A stretch of DNA of 46,128 nucleotides from Sphingobacteriia bacterium (GTDB lineage Bacteria; Bacteroidota; Bacteroidia; NS11-12g; UBA955): contig JAGKXC010000006.1 in NCBI GenBank assembly GCA_021151535.1, forward strand, positions 1-46,128, read 5' to 3'. Made by a program: the position numbers and the translations under genes. This document shows, in pieces, positions 8,454-17,124 of the stretch; position 1 is the stretch's first letter; each line of letters begins with the position of its first letter. Under the pieces are notes generated by a model. It had not been told where the DNA came from. It worked only from the letters and a program-made list of their open reading frames with translations, and did not search any database.

Positions 8454-11108
8454 ATGGAAGCAAAATTTTCACAAAGAGTAAAGGAAGTAATCCAATACAG
8501 CAGAGAGGAAGCCATTCGTTTAGGCCATGATTATATTGGCTGCGAGCATTTGTTGTTGGGGATCATTAGAGAGGGCGAAGGGAAGGCAATTCAAACGCTG
8601 AAGATGTTGGATATTGACCCACTTCGACTAAAAAAGAGTATCGAAGATATAATCAAATCTACTGCGGTTAAATCGGCGAATTTGGGGAATATTCCATTAA
8701 CCAAACAGGCTGAGAAGGCGTTGAAGATTACTTATCTTGAGGCAAAAATATTCAAAACAGAATTAATAGGAACAGAGCATCTGTTGCTTTCTATTTTGCG
8801 CGATGAAGACAATATTGCCTCTCGGGTATTGAACCAATACGGTATCAACTATGATGTGTTTAAAAGTGCATTGGAGGAAGGAATTGAGCCAATTAGGGAC
8901 GAAACATCTGGTAATGATGGAGACGGTGAAGGTGAAACCCCTGAAGATTACTACCGCGAGGAACAAAAATCTGCCGATATGCGCAAGGCAAAAGGTAAGA
9001 GTAAAACCCCCGTTTTAGATAATTTTGGTAGAGATTTAACTAAGGCCGCCGAAGAAGGTAAATTGGATCCCATTGTTGGAAGAGAAAAGGAGATCGAGCG
9101 TGTAAGTCAGATTTTAAGCCGACGTAAAAAGAATAATCCGGTATTAATTGGTGAACCCGGTGTGGGTAAAACCGCCATTGCCGAAGGTTTGGCGCTGAGG
9201 ATTGTACAGCGTAAAGTAAGCCGTGTGCTATTTAACAAGCGAGTTGTGAGTTTGGACATCGCATCTATGGTTGCCGGCACCAAATATCGTGGCCAGTTCG
9301 AAGAGAGAATGAAGGCCTTGATGATGGAATTAGAAAAGGCAGATGATGTGATTTTGTTTATTGACGAAATCCACACCATTGTTGGGGCAGGTGGAGCCAG
9401 TGGATCTTTGGATGCAAGTAATATGTTCAAACCGGCTTTGGCGAGGGGTGAAATTCAGTGCATTGGGGCAACTACTTTGGATGAATATCGCCAGTACATT
9501 GAGAAAGATGGTGCCTTGGAGAGAAGGTTCCAAATGGTATTGATCGAACCAGCATCGCCCGAAGAAACCGTAGAAATCCTTCATAATATTAAAGATAAAT
9601 ATGAAGAACACCATGGTGTTCAATACCAGGATGATGCCATTAAGGCTTGCGTAGATTTAAGTGTGAGATACATGAGCGATAGGCATTTACCGGATAAAGC
9701 CATTGATATTTTGGACGAAGCGGGTGCCAGGGTTCACATTTCCAATATCCATGTTCCTAATGATATTGTTACGTTGGAAACAGAATTGGAGAACTTGAAA
9801 TTGGAGAAATATAAGGTGGTAAAAAGCCAGAATTTCGAAGAAGCGGCGAAGTTGCGGGATAAGGAAAAGCGTGTGTCTGAAGATTTAGAGACCGCGAAAG
9901 CAAAATGGGAACAACAAACAGCTGAAGATCGATTCCAAGTAACAGAAGAAGATATAGCGGCAGTGATTTCCATGATTACGGGGATTCCGCTGAAGCGTAT
10001 GGGTGAAGATGAGTCGCAGCGCTTATTAAAGATGGCGGAAATTCTGAAGAAGCGCGTTGTGGGACAAGATAAGGCCATCGACAAATTAACCAAAACCATT
10101 CAGAGAACCCGCGCTGGGTTTAAAGACCCTAATAGACCCATCGGATCATTCATTTTCTTGGGCCCAACGGGTGTAGGTAAAACTGAGTTGGCAAAGGCGT
10201 TGAGTGGATTTTTGTTTGATTCGGACGATGCGATGATTCGCATTGATATGAGTGAGTTTATGGAGAAATTTGCGGTAAGCAGATTGGTGGGAGCGCCTCC
10301 AGGATATGTGGGTTATGAGGAAGGCGGAATGCTTACCGAAAAAGTGAGAAGAAAACCTTACAGTGTTATCTTGTTTGATGAAGTTGAAAAAGCACATCCT
10401 GATGTATTCAACTTGTTGTTACAAGTGTTGGATGAAGGACAAATGACGGATTCTTTGGGCCGAAAAATTGATTTCAGGAACACAGTGATCATTATGACGT
10501 CTAATATTGGTTCTCGCCAATTGAAGGAATTCGGAACCGGTGTTGGTTTTGGTACTCAAAACAAGGAAGTTAATAAGGATAAGGAATCTAAACAGGTAAT
10601 TGAAACGCAATTACGCAAATTCTTCTCTCCTGAATTTTTAAATAGGATTGACGATGTAATTGTATTTAATTCATTGCAAAAAGAAGAAATCATTCAGATT
10701 TTGGATATCAGAATGAGGAAGGTATTGAATCGCATAGCGGAAATAGGATACAAAGTTAATTTAACTGATTCGGCGAAGGGATTCTTAGCAGATAAAGGGT
10801 TTGATCCTGATTTTGGCGCACGTCCATTGCAAAGAGCGTTACAGAAATATTTGGAGGAGCCTTTGGCTGAGAAAGTTTTGCAAGGTATGGCAAAAGAGGG
10901 CGATGAATTGAATGTTGATTTTACAGAAGGAGCTGAAGAGTTAACGATTGATGTAGTTGCAGCTGTATTGGATGGCAAGAAAGAAGCAAAGGAATTACCT
11001 GCTTCAGTTTCGGGCGATGCGTCTAAAATTGACGAAAATGAAGTTGTAAAAGAAGTGCCTGCTGCTCCGGCTAAGTCAAAAAGAAAATCTAAAAAAGACG
11101 AAGATTAA
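8454..11108 (+). CDS. clpC: ATP-dependent Clp protease ATP-binding subunit ClpC
   Basis: An 884-residue class I Clp/Hsp100 unfoldase that feeds substrates to ClpP. Two Clp_N repeats occupy about 1-145. The first AAA+ module has Walker A GEPGVGKT (from residue 233) and Walker B VILFIDEIHT. A central UVR-type coiled motif (FEEAAKLRDKEKRV, about 460-475) distinguishes ClpC from ClpA and ClpB. The second AAA+ module has Walker A GPTGVGKT (from residue 570) and ends in the Clp D2-small domain. The final ~50 residues are a charged Lys/Glu/Pro-Ala tail beyond the usual end. It is a monocistronic gene with its own terminator; substrate adaptors cannot be inferred from this region. Confidence 0.96.
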   Translation: MEAKFSQRVKEVIQYSREEAIRLGHDYIGCEHLLLGIIREGEGKAIQTLKMLDIDPLRLKKSIEDIIKSTAVKSANLGNIPLTKQAEKALKITYLEAKIFKTELIGTEHLLLSILRDEDNIASRVLNQYGINYDVFKSALEEGIEPIRDETSGNDGDGEGETPEDYYREEQKSADMRKAKGKSKTPVLDNFGRDLTKAAEEGKLDPIVGREKEIERVSQILSRRKKNNPVLIGEPGVGKTAIAEGLALRIVQRKVSRVLFNKRVVSLDIASMVAGTKYRGQFEERMKALMMELEKADDVILFIDEIHTIVGAGGASGSLDASNMFKPALARGEIQCIGATTLDEYRQYIEKDGALERRFQMVLIEPASPEETVEILHNIKDKYEEHHGVQYQDDAIKACVDLSVRYMSDRHLPDKAIDILDEAGARVHISNIHVPNDIVTLETELENLKLEKYKVVKSQNFEEAAKLRDKEKRVSEDLETAKAKWEQQTAEDRFQVTEEDIAAVISMITGIPLKRMGEDESQRLLKMAEILKKRVVGQDKAIDKLTKTIQRTRAGFKDPNRPIGSFIFLGPTGVGKTELAKALSGFLFDSDDAMIRIDMSEFMEKFAVSRLVGAPPGYVGYEEGGMLTEKVRRKPYSVILFDEVEKAHPDVFNLLLQVLDEGQMTDSLGRKIDFRNTVIIMTSNIGSRQLKEFGTGVGFGTQNKEVNKDKESKQVIETQLRKFFSPEFLNRIDDVIVFNSLQKEEIIQILDIRMRKVLNRIAEIGYKVNLTDSAKGFLADKGFDPDFGARPLQRALQKYLEEPLAEKVLQGMAKEGDELNVDFTEGAEELTIDVVAAVLDGKKEAKELPASVSGDASKIDENEVVKEVPAAPAKSKRKSKKDED

Positions 11109-11124
11109 TTGAATTCTTTGAATA

Positions 11125-11160
11125 TAAAAAAAGCCTATCCAATTGGATAGCCTTTTTTTA
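11125..11160 (+). terminator. Rho-independent terminator of clpC
   Basis: The 16-base palindrome CTATCCAATTGGATAG, extended outward by a G-C pair and A/T pairs across one C-C mismatch, is followed by seven T. It ends 12 bases before the left end of the insertion sequence. Confidence 0.9.
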
Positions 11161-11171
11161 TAAATATCTCC

Positions 11172-11192
11172 CGTCCTGAAATAAGTTGTCAC
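11172..11192 (+). repeat. Left terminal inverted repeat of the IS3-family element
   Basis: CGTCCTGAAATAAGTTGTCAC pairs with the right end at 12488-12508 with two mismatches (T/A at two positions). Agreement continues imperfectly for three bases outside, so the end is uncertain by a few bases. Confidence 0.85.
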
Positions 11193-11208
11193 ACAAACAA
11201 CTTATAAA

Positions 11209-11577
11209 ATGAAGAAACAATTAGAACAAAAGCAAAAACGAACTCAAAGAGATTACAGCTTAGCCTTTAAATTACAGGTAGTATCAGAAGTAGAAAAAGG
11301 CGAGTTAAGTTACAAGCAGGCTCAGAAGAAGTATGGAATTCAAGGAAGAAGTACCGTATTGGTTTGGTTAAGAAAACATAGTATATTAGATTGGAAAGAA
11401 CTACCAACTATGAACCACAACAAAACACCGGAACAAAAGATCAAGGAATTAGAAGCACTTCTTGCGATTGAGAAAGAGAAGGTTCACGTATTAAATGTTG
11501 CAATCGACATTGCAGATGAGATGTTGAAAACAGACATTAGAAAAAAGTATTTACCCAAACAATCAAAAAAGCAGTAG
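11209..11577 (+). CDS. IS3-family transposase OrfA (helix-turn-helix)
   Basis: A 122-residue protein with a helix-turn-helix domain (about 12-60; QRDYSLAFKLQVVSEVEKGE then YGIQGRSTVLVWLRKH) that recognises the element ends, followed by a leucine-zipper-like coiled coil (about 73-100). It is the upstream half of the transposase. Full-length OrfAB is made by -1 frameshifting at the A AAA AAG site just before the OrfA stop. OrfA alone usually acts as a regulator of transposition. Confidence 0.95.
   Translation: MKKQLEQKQKRTQRDYSLAFKLQVVSEVEKGELSYKQAQKKYGIQGRSTVLVWLRKHSILDWKELPTMNHNKTPEQKIKELEALLAIEKEKVHVLNVAIDIADEMLKTDIRKKYLPKQSKKQ
11565..11571 (+). other. Programmed -1 frameshift site A AAA AAG
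   Basis: The heptamer is in the OrfA reading phase (A AAA AAG) two codons before the OrfA stop (11575-11577). Slipping back one base continues through codons from 11571 into OrfB without meeting a stop, giving the fusion junction KKAVAPIRGI. This is the classical IS3-family arrangement. Confidence 0.85.
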
Positions 11578-11609
11578 CTCCAATTAGAGGGATAAAGGGG
11601 ATTAGCGAA

Positions 11610-12461
11610 TTGTTTGGGTTAAGTAGGCAGTGCTACTACAAAAACAAAACCATCAGAGTTAAGAGAAATAAAGACCTAATGATTGTTCGAGAATTAGTGA
11701 TGAAAATACGTTGTAGGATGCCTAAAATAGGCACAAGAAAACTGTATTATCTAATCAAAGATGAACTAAAGGAGAATAAAATAAAGCTTGGTAGAGATGT
11801 GCTATTTAACTTCTTAAGAGCAGAGCATTTATTAATTAAACCAACAAGAAATTATGTAAAAACAACCAATTCAAAGCACTGGATGAAGAAATACCCTAAC
11901 CTGACAAGAGAAATAGTGGTAACAAAGCCAGAACAATTATGGGTAAGTGACATTACATATATTCAAACAGACAATGGCCATAATTACTTAAGCTTAATAA
12001 CTGACGCATATTCTAAAAAGATAATGGGCTATGAATTGTTAGACAATCTATCTACAGTAGGCCCATTAAAAGCATTGGAATCAGCGTTGAAATCAAGAAA
12101 ATATAAACATGAATTAATCCATCACTCAGATAGAGGTTTACAATATTGTTCAGCTGAATACGTCAGTAGACTAAAAGAAAATCAAATAAAAATCAGTATG
12201 ACAGAAAATGGAGATCCATACGAGAACGCTATTGCTGAGAGAATTAATGGGATCTTGAAACATGAGTTTTTAATAAAAGCCGGTTTTAAAAATCATTTAG
12301 AGGCCGTTAATGTTATTAAAGAGTCAATTGAAATTTATAATGATCAACGACCACATTTAAGTTGTAATATGTTAACCCCAAATCAAACACATTTACAACA
12401 AAAAATAACCATCAAAAAATGGAAGAAAAAAACTTCGAAAGTTTTTACTCCCGAGGTTTAG
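11610..12461 (+). CDS. IS3-family transposase OrfB (DDE integrase domain)
   Basis: OrfB supplies the rve/DDE catalytic core of the transposase. The first Asp is in WVSDITYIQT, the second in HHSDRGLQY and the Glu in NAIAERINGILKHE, with the expected spacing, so the active site is complete. The annotated ATG at 11610 gives 283 residues, but the frame is open back to 11571, where the -1 shift from OrfA enters; the natural product is most likely the OrfAB fusion. An HTH_21-like segment (MKIRCRMPKIGTRKLYYLI) lies before the core, as is usual. There is no frameshift or internal stop. Confidence 0.95.
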   Translation: MFGLSRQCYYKNKTIRVKRNKDLMIVRELVMKIRCRMPKIGTRKLYYLIKDELKENKIKLGRDVLFNFLRAEHLLIKPTRNYVKTTNSKHWMKKYPNLTREIVVTKPEQLWVSDITYIQTDNGHNYLSLITDAYSKKIMGYELLDNLSTVGPLKALESALKSRKYKHELIHHSDRGLQYCSAEYVSRLKENQIKISMTENGDPYENAIAERINGILKHEFLIKAGFKNHLEAVNVIKESIEIYNDQRPHLSCNMLTPNQTHLQQKITIKKWKKKTSKVFTPEV

Positions 12462-12487
12462 TTTCATGTATTTTTGTTATTAAGTCC

Positions 12488-12508
12488 GTGTCAACTTTTT
12501 TCAGGACG
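12488..12508 (-). repeat. Right terminal inverted repeat of the IS3-family element
   Basis: This is the reverse complement of the left end with two mismatches. It ends 17 bases from the stop codon of the NlpC/P60 gene. Confidence 0.85.
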
Positions 12509-12525
12509 AGACAATAACCTATATA

Positions 12526-13080
12526 CTATTGAAAAAATCTTCTAATTTCCAGGAACCTTGCTTTATAATAAGGTTGGTTTAGCGCGTCTACTCTGATTCC
12601 TCCACTTACTGCTGCATGGATAAAATAAACATTTGAATCCGTTACTTCCGTAATGATACCTACATGTCCAGAAATTCGTCTGCTTGCATTGCTGCCGGTA
12701 AAACAAATTACATCACCCGGACGAGCACTCGATTTTGGAACATGGATACCTGCATCATGAAAGCCGCTAGAACTTGCTGGGGTTTTGATTCCCAAAGTTT
12801 TGTTATAGCAATAGCCAACAAATCCAGAACAGTCAAATCCGTTAGGATTTTTACCACCTGAACGGTATCGGGTACCCATATGGGTATATGCTTCTGTTAA
12901 TAAAACATTGATTTCGCCCAAAGAAGTAGAATTTACCAATTCTGACGGATTTGTAGGATCAATAGCAACTTGATTTTGTTCTTGCGCTAAGGCACTGCCT
13001 ACCATTCCCATGGCAAATAAGCAAACAATAAAAGAAATGCTTATATATTTTTTATATGGTTGATTGATGATGTTTTTCAT
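12526..13080 (-). CDS. NlpC/P60-family peptidoglycan endopeptidase
   Basis: A 184-residue secreted cell-wall hydrolase that cleaves peptide stems of peptidoglycan in the periplasm. The signal peptide runs to about ALAQ (residue 33). The papain-like catalytic set is visible: C84 in NGFDCSGFVGY, H139 in ISGHVGII and the third polar residue H155 in YFIHAAV. Its start codon is 3 bases from the stop of the M48 protease gene, so it is the last gene of the tamL-M48-NlpC operon. The IS3-family element lies just beyond its stop and may have displaced its terminator; none is visible. Confidence 0.93.
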   Translation of the reverse strand: MKNIINQPYKKYISISFIVCLFAMGMVGSALAQEQNQVAIDPTNPSELVNSTSLGEINVLLTEAYTHMGTRYRSGGKNPNGFDCSGFVGYCYNKTLGIKTPASSSGFHDAGIHVPKSSARPGDVICFTGSNASRRISGHVGIITEVTDSNVYFIHAAVSGGIRVDALNQPYYKARFLEIRRFFQ

Positions 13081-13083
13081 GGG

Positions 13084-13881
13084 TTATGGTAATAATTTTA
13101 TAATAGAAAGGTATCTTGAAGTGAAGGTTTGGCCTTGTTTTTTGCCTTTTTCTTCCCAACGTTTTTTCATGTTTTCGATACGATTTCCAGGGTTAGGGTG
13201 AGTAGATAGAAATTCTGGAATATTGGCGCTTTTGTTTTCTTTCTCCATTTTCTCGAAAAAGCCAGCTGCTCCAACAGGATTGTAAGAAGTTTGATATAGC
13301 CAATCAACTGAGCAATTGTCTGCTTCTGTTTCAGCATCTCTTCCGTAGCTTAATTGAGCAAAGTTGCTGGCGATGCGAAGCAATTGACCTTTGTTAGCGC
13401 CAACTACCAAATCAATTAACAGGTTAACACCATATTCACGAGTTAACGCATCGGTAGAATGTCTTTTTTCGGCATGTGCCATTTCATGACCCATCACACC
13501 AGCTAATTGGTCTTCACTTTCTAAATATTTCAGAATTCCAGTGTAGATATAAATGAAACCACCAGGCGTGCAGAATGCGTTTTGAATGGTATCATTTTGG
13601 ATAATTCTCAATCGCCAAACAAAATCTTTTCTATGGGTAATCAAGTTTGTGTTGAGTATACTATCGCGAATTCCGTAAAGATATTGGTAGATTTTAACGT
13701 GTTTAGCAGAGTCTAAAATAATGGTTGTACGACTAGTGTCGATGCTCTGAGCCACTTGTTTTCCAAGGGCTACATCACTTTCAACGGGGAAAACATTTAC
13801 TTTGCTAATCCAAGATGAGCAAGCCGCAATAGTGCTAGAAATCACAAAAACCAATAACCAAACTAAGCGTGCATTTTTCAT
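13084..13881 (-). CDS. M48-family zinc metalloprotease lipoprotein
   Basis: A 265-residue lipoprotein whose signal sequence ends in the lipobox STIAAC (Cys21). The zinc site HEMAH (H132, E133, H136) and the downstream Glu of AETEADN are those of M48 peptidases, the family of BepA/LoiP, which handle misassembled outer-membrane proteins in the periplasm. The ATG at 13881 is preferred; the reading frame continues to a TTG 18 bases upstream, which adds nothing lipoprotein-like. It lacks the TPR domain of full-length BepA. It follows the TamL-like gene by 33 bases and precedes the NlpC/P60 gene by 3, so a role in outer-membrane maintenance is likely. Confidence 0.9.
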   Translation of the reverse strand: MKNARLVWLLVFVISSTIAACSSWISKVNVFPVESDVALGKQVAQSIDTSRTTIILDSAKHVKIYQYLYGIRDSILNTNLITHRKDFVWRLRIIQNDTIQNAFCTPGGFIYIYTGILKYLESEDQLAGVMGHEMAHAEKRHSTDALTREYGVNLLIDLVVGANKGQLLRIASNFAQLSYGRDAETEADNCSVDWLYQTSYNPVGAAGFFEKMEKENKSANIPEFLSTHPNPGNRIENMKKRWEEKGKKQGQTFTSRYLSIIKLLP

Positions 13882-13914
13882 GTCGCCCGTAGTTTGCAAA
13901 ATGTATGCCAGAAA

Positions 13915-16311
13915 TTAAAATGGGTAGTCGATTCCGATTACAACGGTGGTCTCATTAACAATATATTTTCCCATGCCGGTTTGAATTCCCCGATTTAAAA
14001 CCCAGCGTTCATCTAGGGTTTTGGAAGGGTCTCTCAACGGCCAACCCCAATCAACCCGAAACATGAAGAAATCTAAATCGAAACGCATTCCAATTCCAGT
14101 GTTTACGGCAACTTCACTTATAAATGTTTTGCGGTTAATTACGCCGTAGTTGGGATTTGAGGAAGCAGCCGAAGAGAAATTCCATATATTCCCAGCATCC
14201 AAGAAAAGCGCGCTTTCAATAAATTGCTTTATTAAAGTAAATCGATATTCAAGATTGGCTTCGTAAATAATTTCACCGGATCGATCAATGATTGAACTGC
14301 TTGAGACAGGCATATCTCCTGGGCCTAAACCACGTGGTCTCCATCCGCGTAAGCTATTACTTCCACCAATGAAATATCGTTTGTCGTAAGGGATGATATT
14401 AGAATTTCCATATGGAATTGCCAAGCCCATTTTGGCTCTGAATGCAATGGTATTGAGTTCATCTATATTTCGTCTGAAGCGCACTTCAGTTTCAATTTTG
14501 GTGTATTGAAAGTATTTCACGCCAAATAATTGGTAGCTACTATCAGGGCGAAAGTTGGGTTCAAACAAATAGCGATAAGCCCTATGCAGATTGCCCGACG
14601 CCTCCAAACCCATTCGTAAAAAAACGTAGTTGGTACCCGGTTTTTTTCTGTCGTTTGCGTAAACCATGCCCAATTTAGCTGCCGAAATGAGTTGATTTGT
14701 AAAAACTCGTTTCACAAAATCTTGGTCAAGTTCGGGTAATCGAGGGAGGAAATTGGGATTTAGTACGTTTCTGTTATAACTTAATTCTATGGGGGTATAG
14801 TACCAGCTAAATTGGGGTCGGATAAATTGGAATGAGACACTAGCGGGTAAACTAGATCGCATAAAATTGGGATTATTCTCAAATTGATAGCTTAAAGAGA
14901 AAACCGTATTTCTACGTTCGAAGTTGTTTTTTGCATCAATTTTACTTAGTAACTGAAAGTTGGGTAGTGAAAGTTGGGCATTAAAACCTTGCTGAATACC
15001 TTGAGCGAAGTTTAAAGTATTAAATTCACCGCGTTTGAAAATTGCTTCCCAAGAAGTAATACTCGAAATTTTTAGATTTTCTGCATGTCCCCAGAGGTTG
15101 TTATTGTTGAAGCTAAGAATACCAGCTAAACCAAAGCTTCGCTGAGATTGGGTTTGAAAATTGGTTCCTGAACTACCTTGCGGTGAATACAAGGCTTGTG
15201 GTTCCAAATTAAAGAACATCCGAGAGTTGGCTTTCACTGTTACAATAGTTTGTATAGTGAGGGTGGCAGTATCCACTTGTTGTTGAATATCTACATAATC
15301 AAACAATCCCATTTCTACCAATCCAGTATAGGTTCGGCTGGTTCTTGATTGGCTATACCAAGTACCGGAATCAATTTGAATTACGTTTCGAAGTGTGGTT
15401 TTTTGCAAAGGAAAATGATTCATTTCATACCATTGTCCAGGCATTCTAGCTTCCATTGGGAAGGAATTTTGCATGTAAATAGGCGAACAAATTACTTTAA
15501 CTTTTACTTGGCCAAACTTGTATCTTTTTAATGGCGATGCGGGCTTGGGGGTGCGCATTTTTAAATGAACAGCACCTTGTTTTTCAAGGTTTAATGTGTC
15601 AATTTCCCAATGAAACAACGCAGGACTAACTTCGTAATAACCCCTGTCTCTGAGTTCTGTAGAAAGCACCTCTTTTGCGGAGGTAAGTTCTGATAAATTT
15701 ACGGGCCACCAAAGTCGATAAAGGTTATTACTTACCAAAATAGTATCAAGTAAAGATTTTACAGTGCTATCTTGGGGTTCGATGAAGAAGGAGTTTAAGC
15801 GATAGGGTTTTTTAGTATAAACATGATACTCAACTTTGGCTTTGTGGTTTGATTTGAAGGTGATATAATTCACTTCGGCATCAAAATAACCCACGTTAAA
15901 TAAATAATTTTTGATATTGTTGGCAGAAAGGATGCATAAATTATCGTTAAGCAGAACCGGAGGTTCGCCCCATTGATTCCTTAATTTAAATCGCCAAGCA
16001 ACAGAATCATTTTTTTCTGGATGCTTATAACTGGTAGCCAGCGCATAGCTCCAAAGGAAAACCGGCAAGCGGTTGAAAAGCACGCGTTTGTTGGTTCTGT
16101 GTAGAATTTGAGCTGTGATTATACCACTTTTAATAGCTTTATCGCCATGAATAACAACCGTATTTTTTCTTAATAAATGATTGCCTTCGGGGATGGTTTT
16201 TTTAACACCGCAGCGCGATAAAGTAAGGGAGATAAAAAAAGTAAATAAAAAGACAGCCGTACTTCGGCGAAATCTCACTGGAAATTTTTGATATTTGTTG
16301 TTCGATTTCAA
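13915..16311 (-). CDS. tamL: TamL-type BamA/TamA-family outer-membrane lipoprotein
   Basis: About 798 residues: a signal sequence ending in a lipobox-like LTLSRC, POTRA-like periplasmic repeats over roughly the first 350 residues, and a C-terminal Omp85 beta-barrel. The barrel has the family motif region IGGSNSLRGWRPRG, ends in a terminal beta-strand (TTVVIGIDYPF) and carries the D15 surface antigen pattern. Lipidated TamA homologues (TamL) are typical of Bacteroidota and take part in outer-membrane protein or lipid assembly. No tamB lies in this window. The start is uncertain: the frame begins with TTG at 16311, and GTG at 16278 would still leave a good signal peptide. From TTG, only 14 bases separate it from the divergent methyltransferase gene. 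Confidence 0.88.
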   Translation of the reverse strand: MKSNNKYQKFPVRFRRSTAVFLFTFFISLTLSRCGVKKTIPEGNHLLRKNTVVIHGDKAIKSGIITAQILHRTNKRVLFNRLPVFLWSYALATSYKHPEKNDSVAWRFKLRNQWGEPPVLLNDNLCILSANNIKNYLFNVGYFDAEVNYITFKSNHKAKVEYHVYTKKPYRLNSFFIEPQDSTVKSLLDTILVSNNLYRLWWPVNLSELTSAKEVLSTELRDRGYYEVSPALFHWEIDTLNLEKQGAVHLKMRTPKPASPLKRYKFGQVKVKVICSPIYMQNSFPMEARMPGQWYEMNHFPLQKTTLRNVIQIDSGTWYSQSRTSRTYTGLVEMGLFDYVDIQQQVDTATLTIQTIVTVKANSRMFFNLEPQALYSPQGSSGTNFQTQSQRSFGLAGILSFNNNNLWGHAENLKISSITSWEAIFKRGEFNTLNFAQGIQQGFNAQLSLPNFQLLSKIDAKNNFERRNTVFSLSYQFENNPNFMRSSLPASVSFQFIRPQFSWYYTPIELSYNRNVLNPNFLPRLPELDQDFVKRVFTNQLISAAKLGMVYANDRKKPGTNYVFLRMGLEASGNLHRAYRYLFEPNFRPDSSYQLFGVKYFQYTKIETEVRFRRNIDELNTIAFRAKMGLAIPYGNSNIIPYDKRYFIGGSNSLRGWRPRGLGPGDMPVSSSSIIDRSGEIIYEANLEYRFTLIKQFIESALFLDAGNIWNFSSAASSNPNYGVINRKTFISEVAVNTGIGMRFDLDFFMFRVDWGWPLRDPSKTLDERWVLNRGIQTGMGKYIVNETTVVIGIDYPF

Positions 16312-16325
16312 GTACCTATTGAATT

Positions 16326-17084
16326 ATGCCAAGTCATTCACAAATGAAACAATTAACGGCCTTGCGAATGGCAAAGTATAGGCAAAAATATGGTCAATTT
16401 GTGGTGGAAGGGCGCAAAGCGGTAGAGGAAGTATTCCACAGTGGGTGGGAAGTGTTGGGGATTTGGTGCACAATGGAATTTGCAGAAAAGTACAATCCAC
16501 TATATTCATTTGAAGTGATGGATGATTTGGAATCCAAGAAATTAACAGCTTTTGAAACTTCACCCGGTGTAATTGCATGGGTAAAAATGCCTGAAAACAG
16601 GAGTTTGAATGCGGATTGTGATTTTATTTTGGCATTAGATGGTATTTCGGATCCAGGGAATTTGGGCACAATTATCCGATTGGCGGATTGGTATGGATTG
16701 AATCAGATATTGGTGTCGAATGATACTGTAGATGCTTTTAATCCCAAGGTTTTGGCGGCCAGTATGGGGTCTTTTTTGCGGGTAAATGTTGTATATGGTG
16801 ATTTGGTTGGTGAGATTCGGCGTTTTCAGAAATCCTTCGGAATAGCAGGTGTCTTGGGTGCAGATTTGCAAGGCGATTCAATTTATAAAATGGAATTTCC
16901 TTCAAAGGCGATGCTGGTAATGGGTTCTGAATCACATGGATTACGTGCAGATGTTCGGGATGTATTAGGGCGATATGTTACAATTCCGAAACATGGTTTT
17001 GCGGAGAGTTTGAATGCCGGGATAGCAACAGCCATTTTGATGGATAATTTTTTGCAAAAAATGCAAAATTTTGCTCGCTTGTAA
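16326..17084 (+). CDS. TrmH/SpoU-family RNA 2'-O-methyltransferase
   Basis: A 252-residue SPOUT methyltransferase. The N-terminal substrate-binding domain contains YRQKYGQFVVEGRKAVEE, as in the 23S rRNA Gm-type enzymes (RlmB/TsnR-like). The knotted SAM-binding domain shows motif 1 SDPGNLGTIIRLADW, motif 2 LVMGSESHGL and motif 3 IPKHGFAESLNAGIATAI. It uses SAM to methylate a ribose in rRNA or tRNA; the exact nucleotide cannot be read from the sequence. A near-consensus -7 box (GATATTTG, 16290-16297) lies 28 bases upstream, inside the first codons of the divergent TamL gene. Confidence 0.92.
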   Translation: MPSHSQMKQLTALRMAKYRQKYGQFVVEGRKAVEEVFHSGWEVLGIWCTMEFAEKYNPLYSFEVMDDLESKKLTAFETSPGVIAWVKMPENRSLNADCDFILALDGISDPGNLGTIIRLADWYGLNQILVSNDTVDAFNPKVLAASMGSFLRVNVVYGDLVGEIRRFQKSFGIAGVLGADLQGDSIYKMEFPSKAMLVMGSESHGLRADVRDVLGRYVTIPKHGFAESLNAGIATAILMDNFLQKMQNFARL

Positions 17085-17124
17085 TTCGTTAAATTGCAAG
17101 TAATTTGTGAATTCTTAGTTGGTG

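Larger units (their letters stand above)
11172..12508 (+). mobile_element. Complete IS3-family insertion sequence (IS150-like)
   Basis: A 1.34-kb element with near-perfect terminal inverted repeats. The left end reads CGTCCTGAAATAAGTTGTCAC and the reverse complement of the right end (12488-12508) agrees at all but two of about 21 positions. It encodes OrfA and OrfB in the -1 frame relation typical of IS3, with an intact DDE triad, so it looks capable of transposition. It sits in the narrow convergent gap between clpC and the NlpC/P60 gene, 12 bases past the clpC terminator and 17 bases from the NlpC/P60 stop, disrupting neither. I see no 3-5 base target duplication at either of the plausible end positions, so the exact ends may be a few bases off or the element may have recombined. 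It contains no GGGCGAT word, unlike the flanking genome. Confidence 0.93.

Noticed and set aside
8187..8481. Two overlapping open frames, one per strand, in the dnaB-clpC gap
   Set aside because: They overlap each other, have no recognisable domain and cover the clpC promoter; they reflect AT-rich stop-poor DNA.
11166..12516. Target-site duplication of the insertion sequence
   Set aside because: No 3-5 base direct repeat flanks the element at any of the plausible end positions; the apparent matches are part of the inverted repeats.
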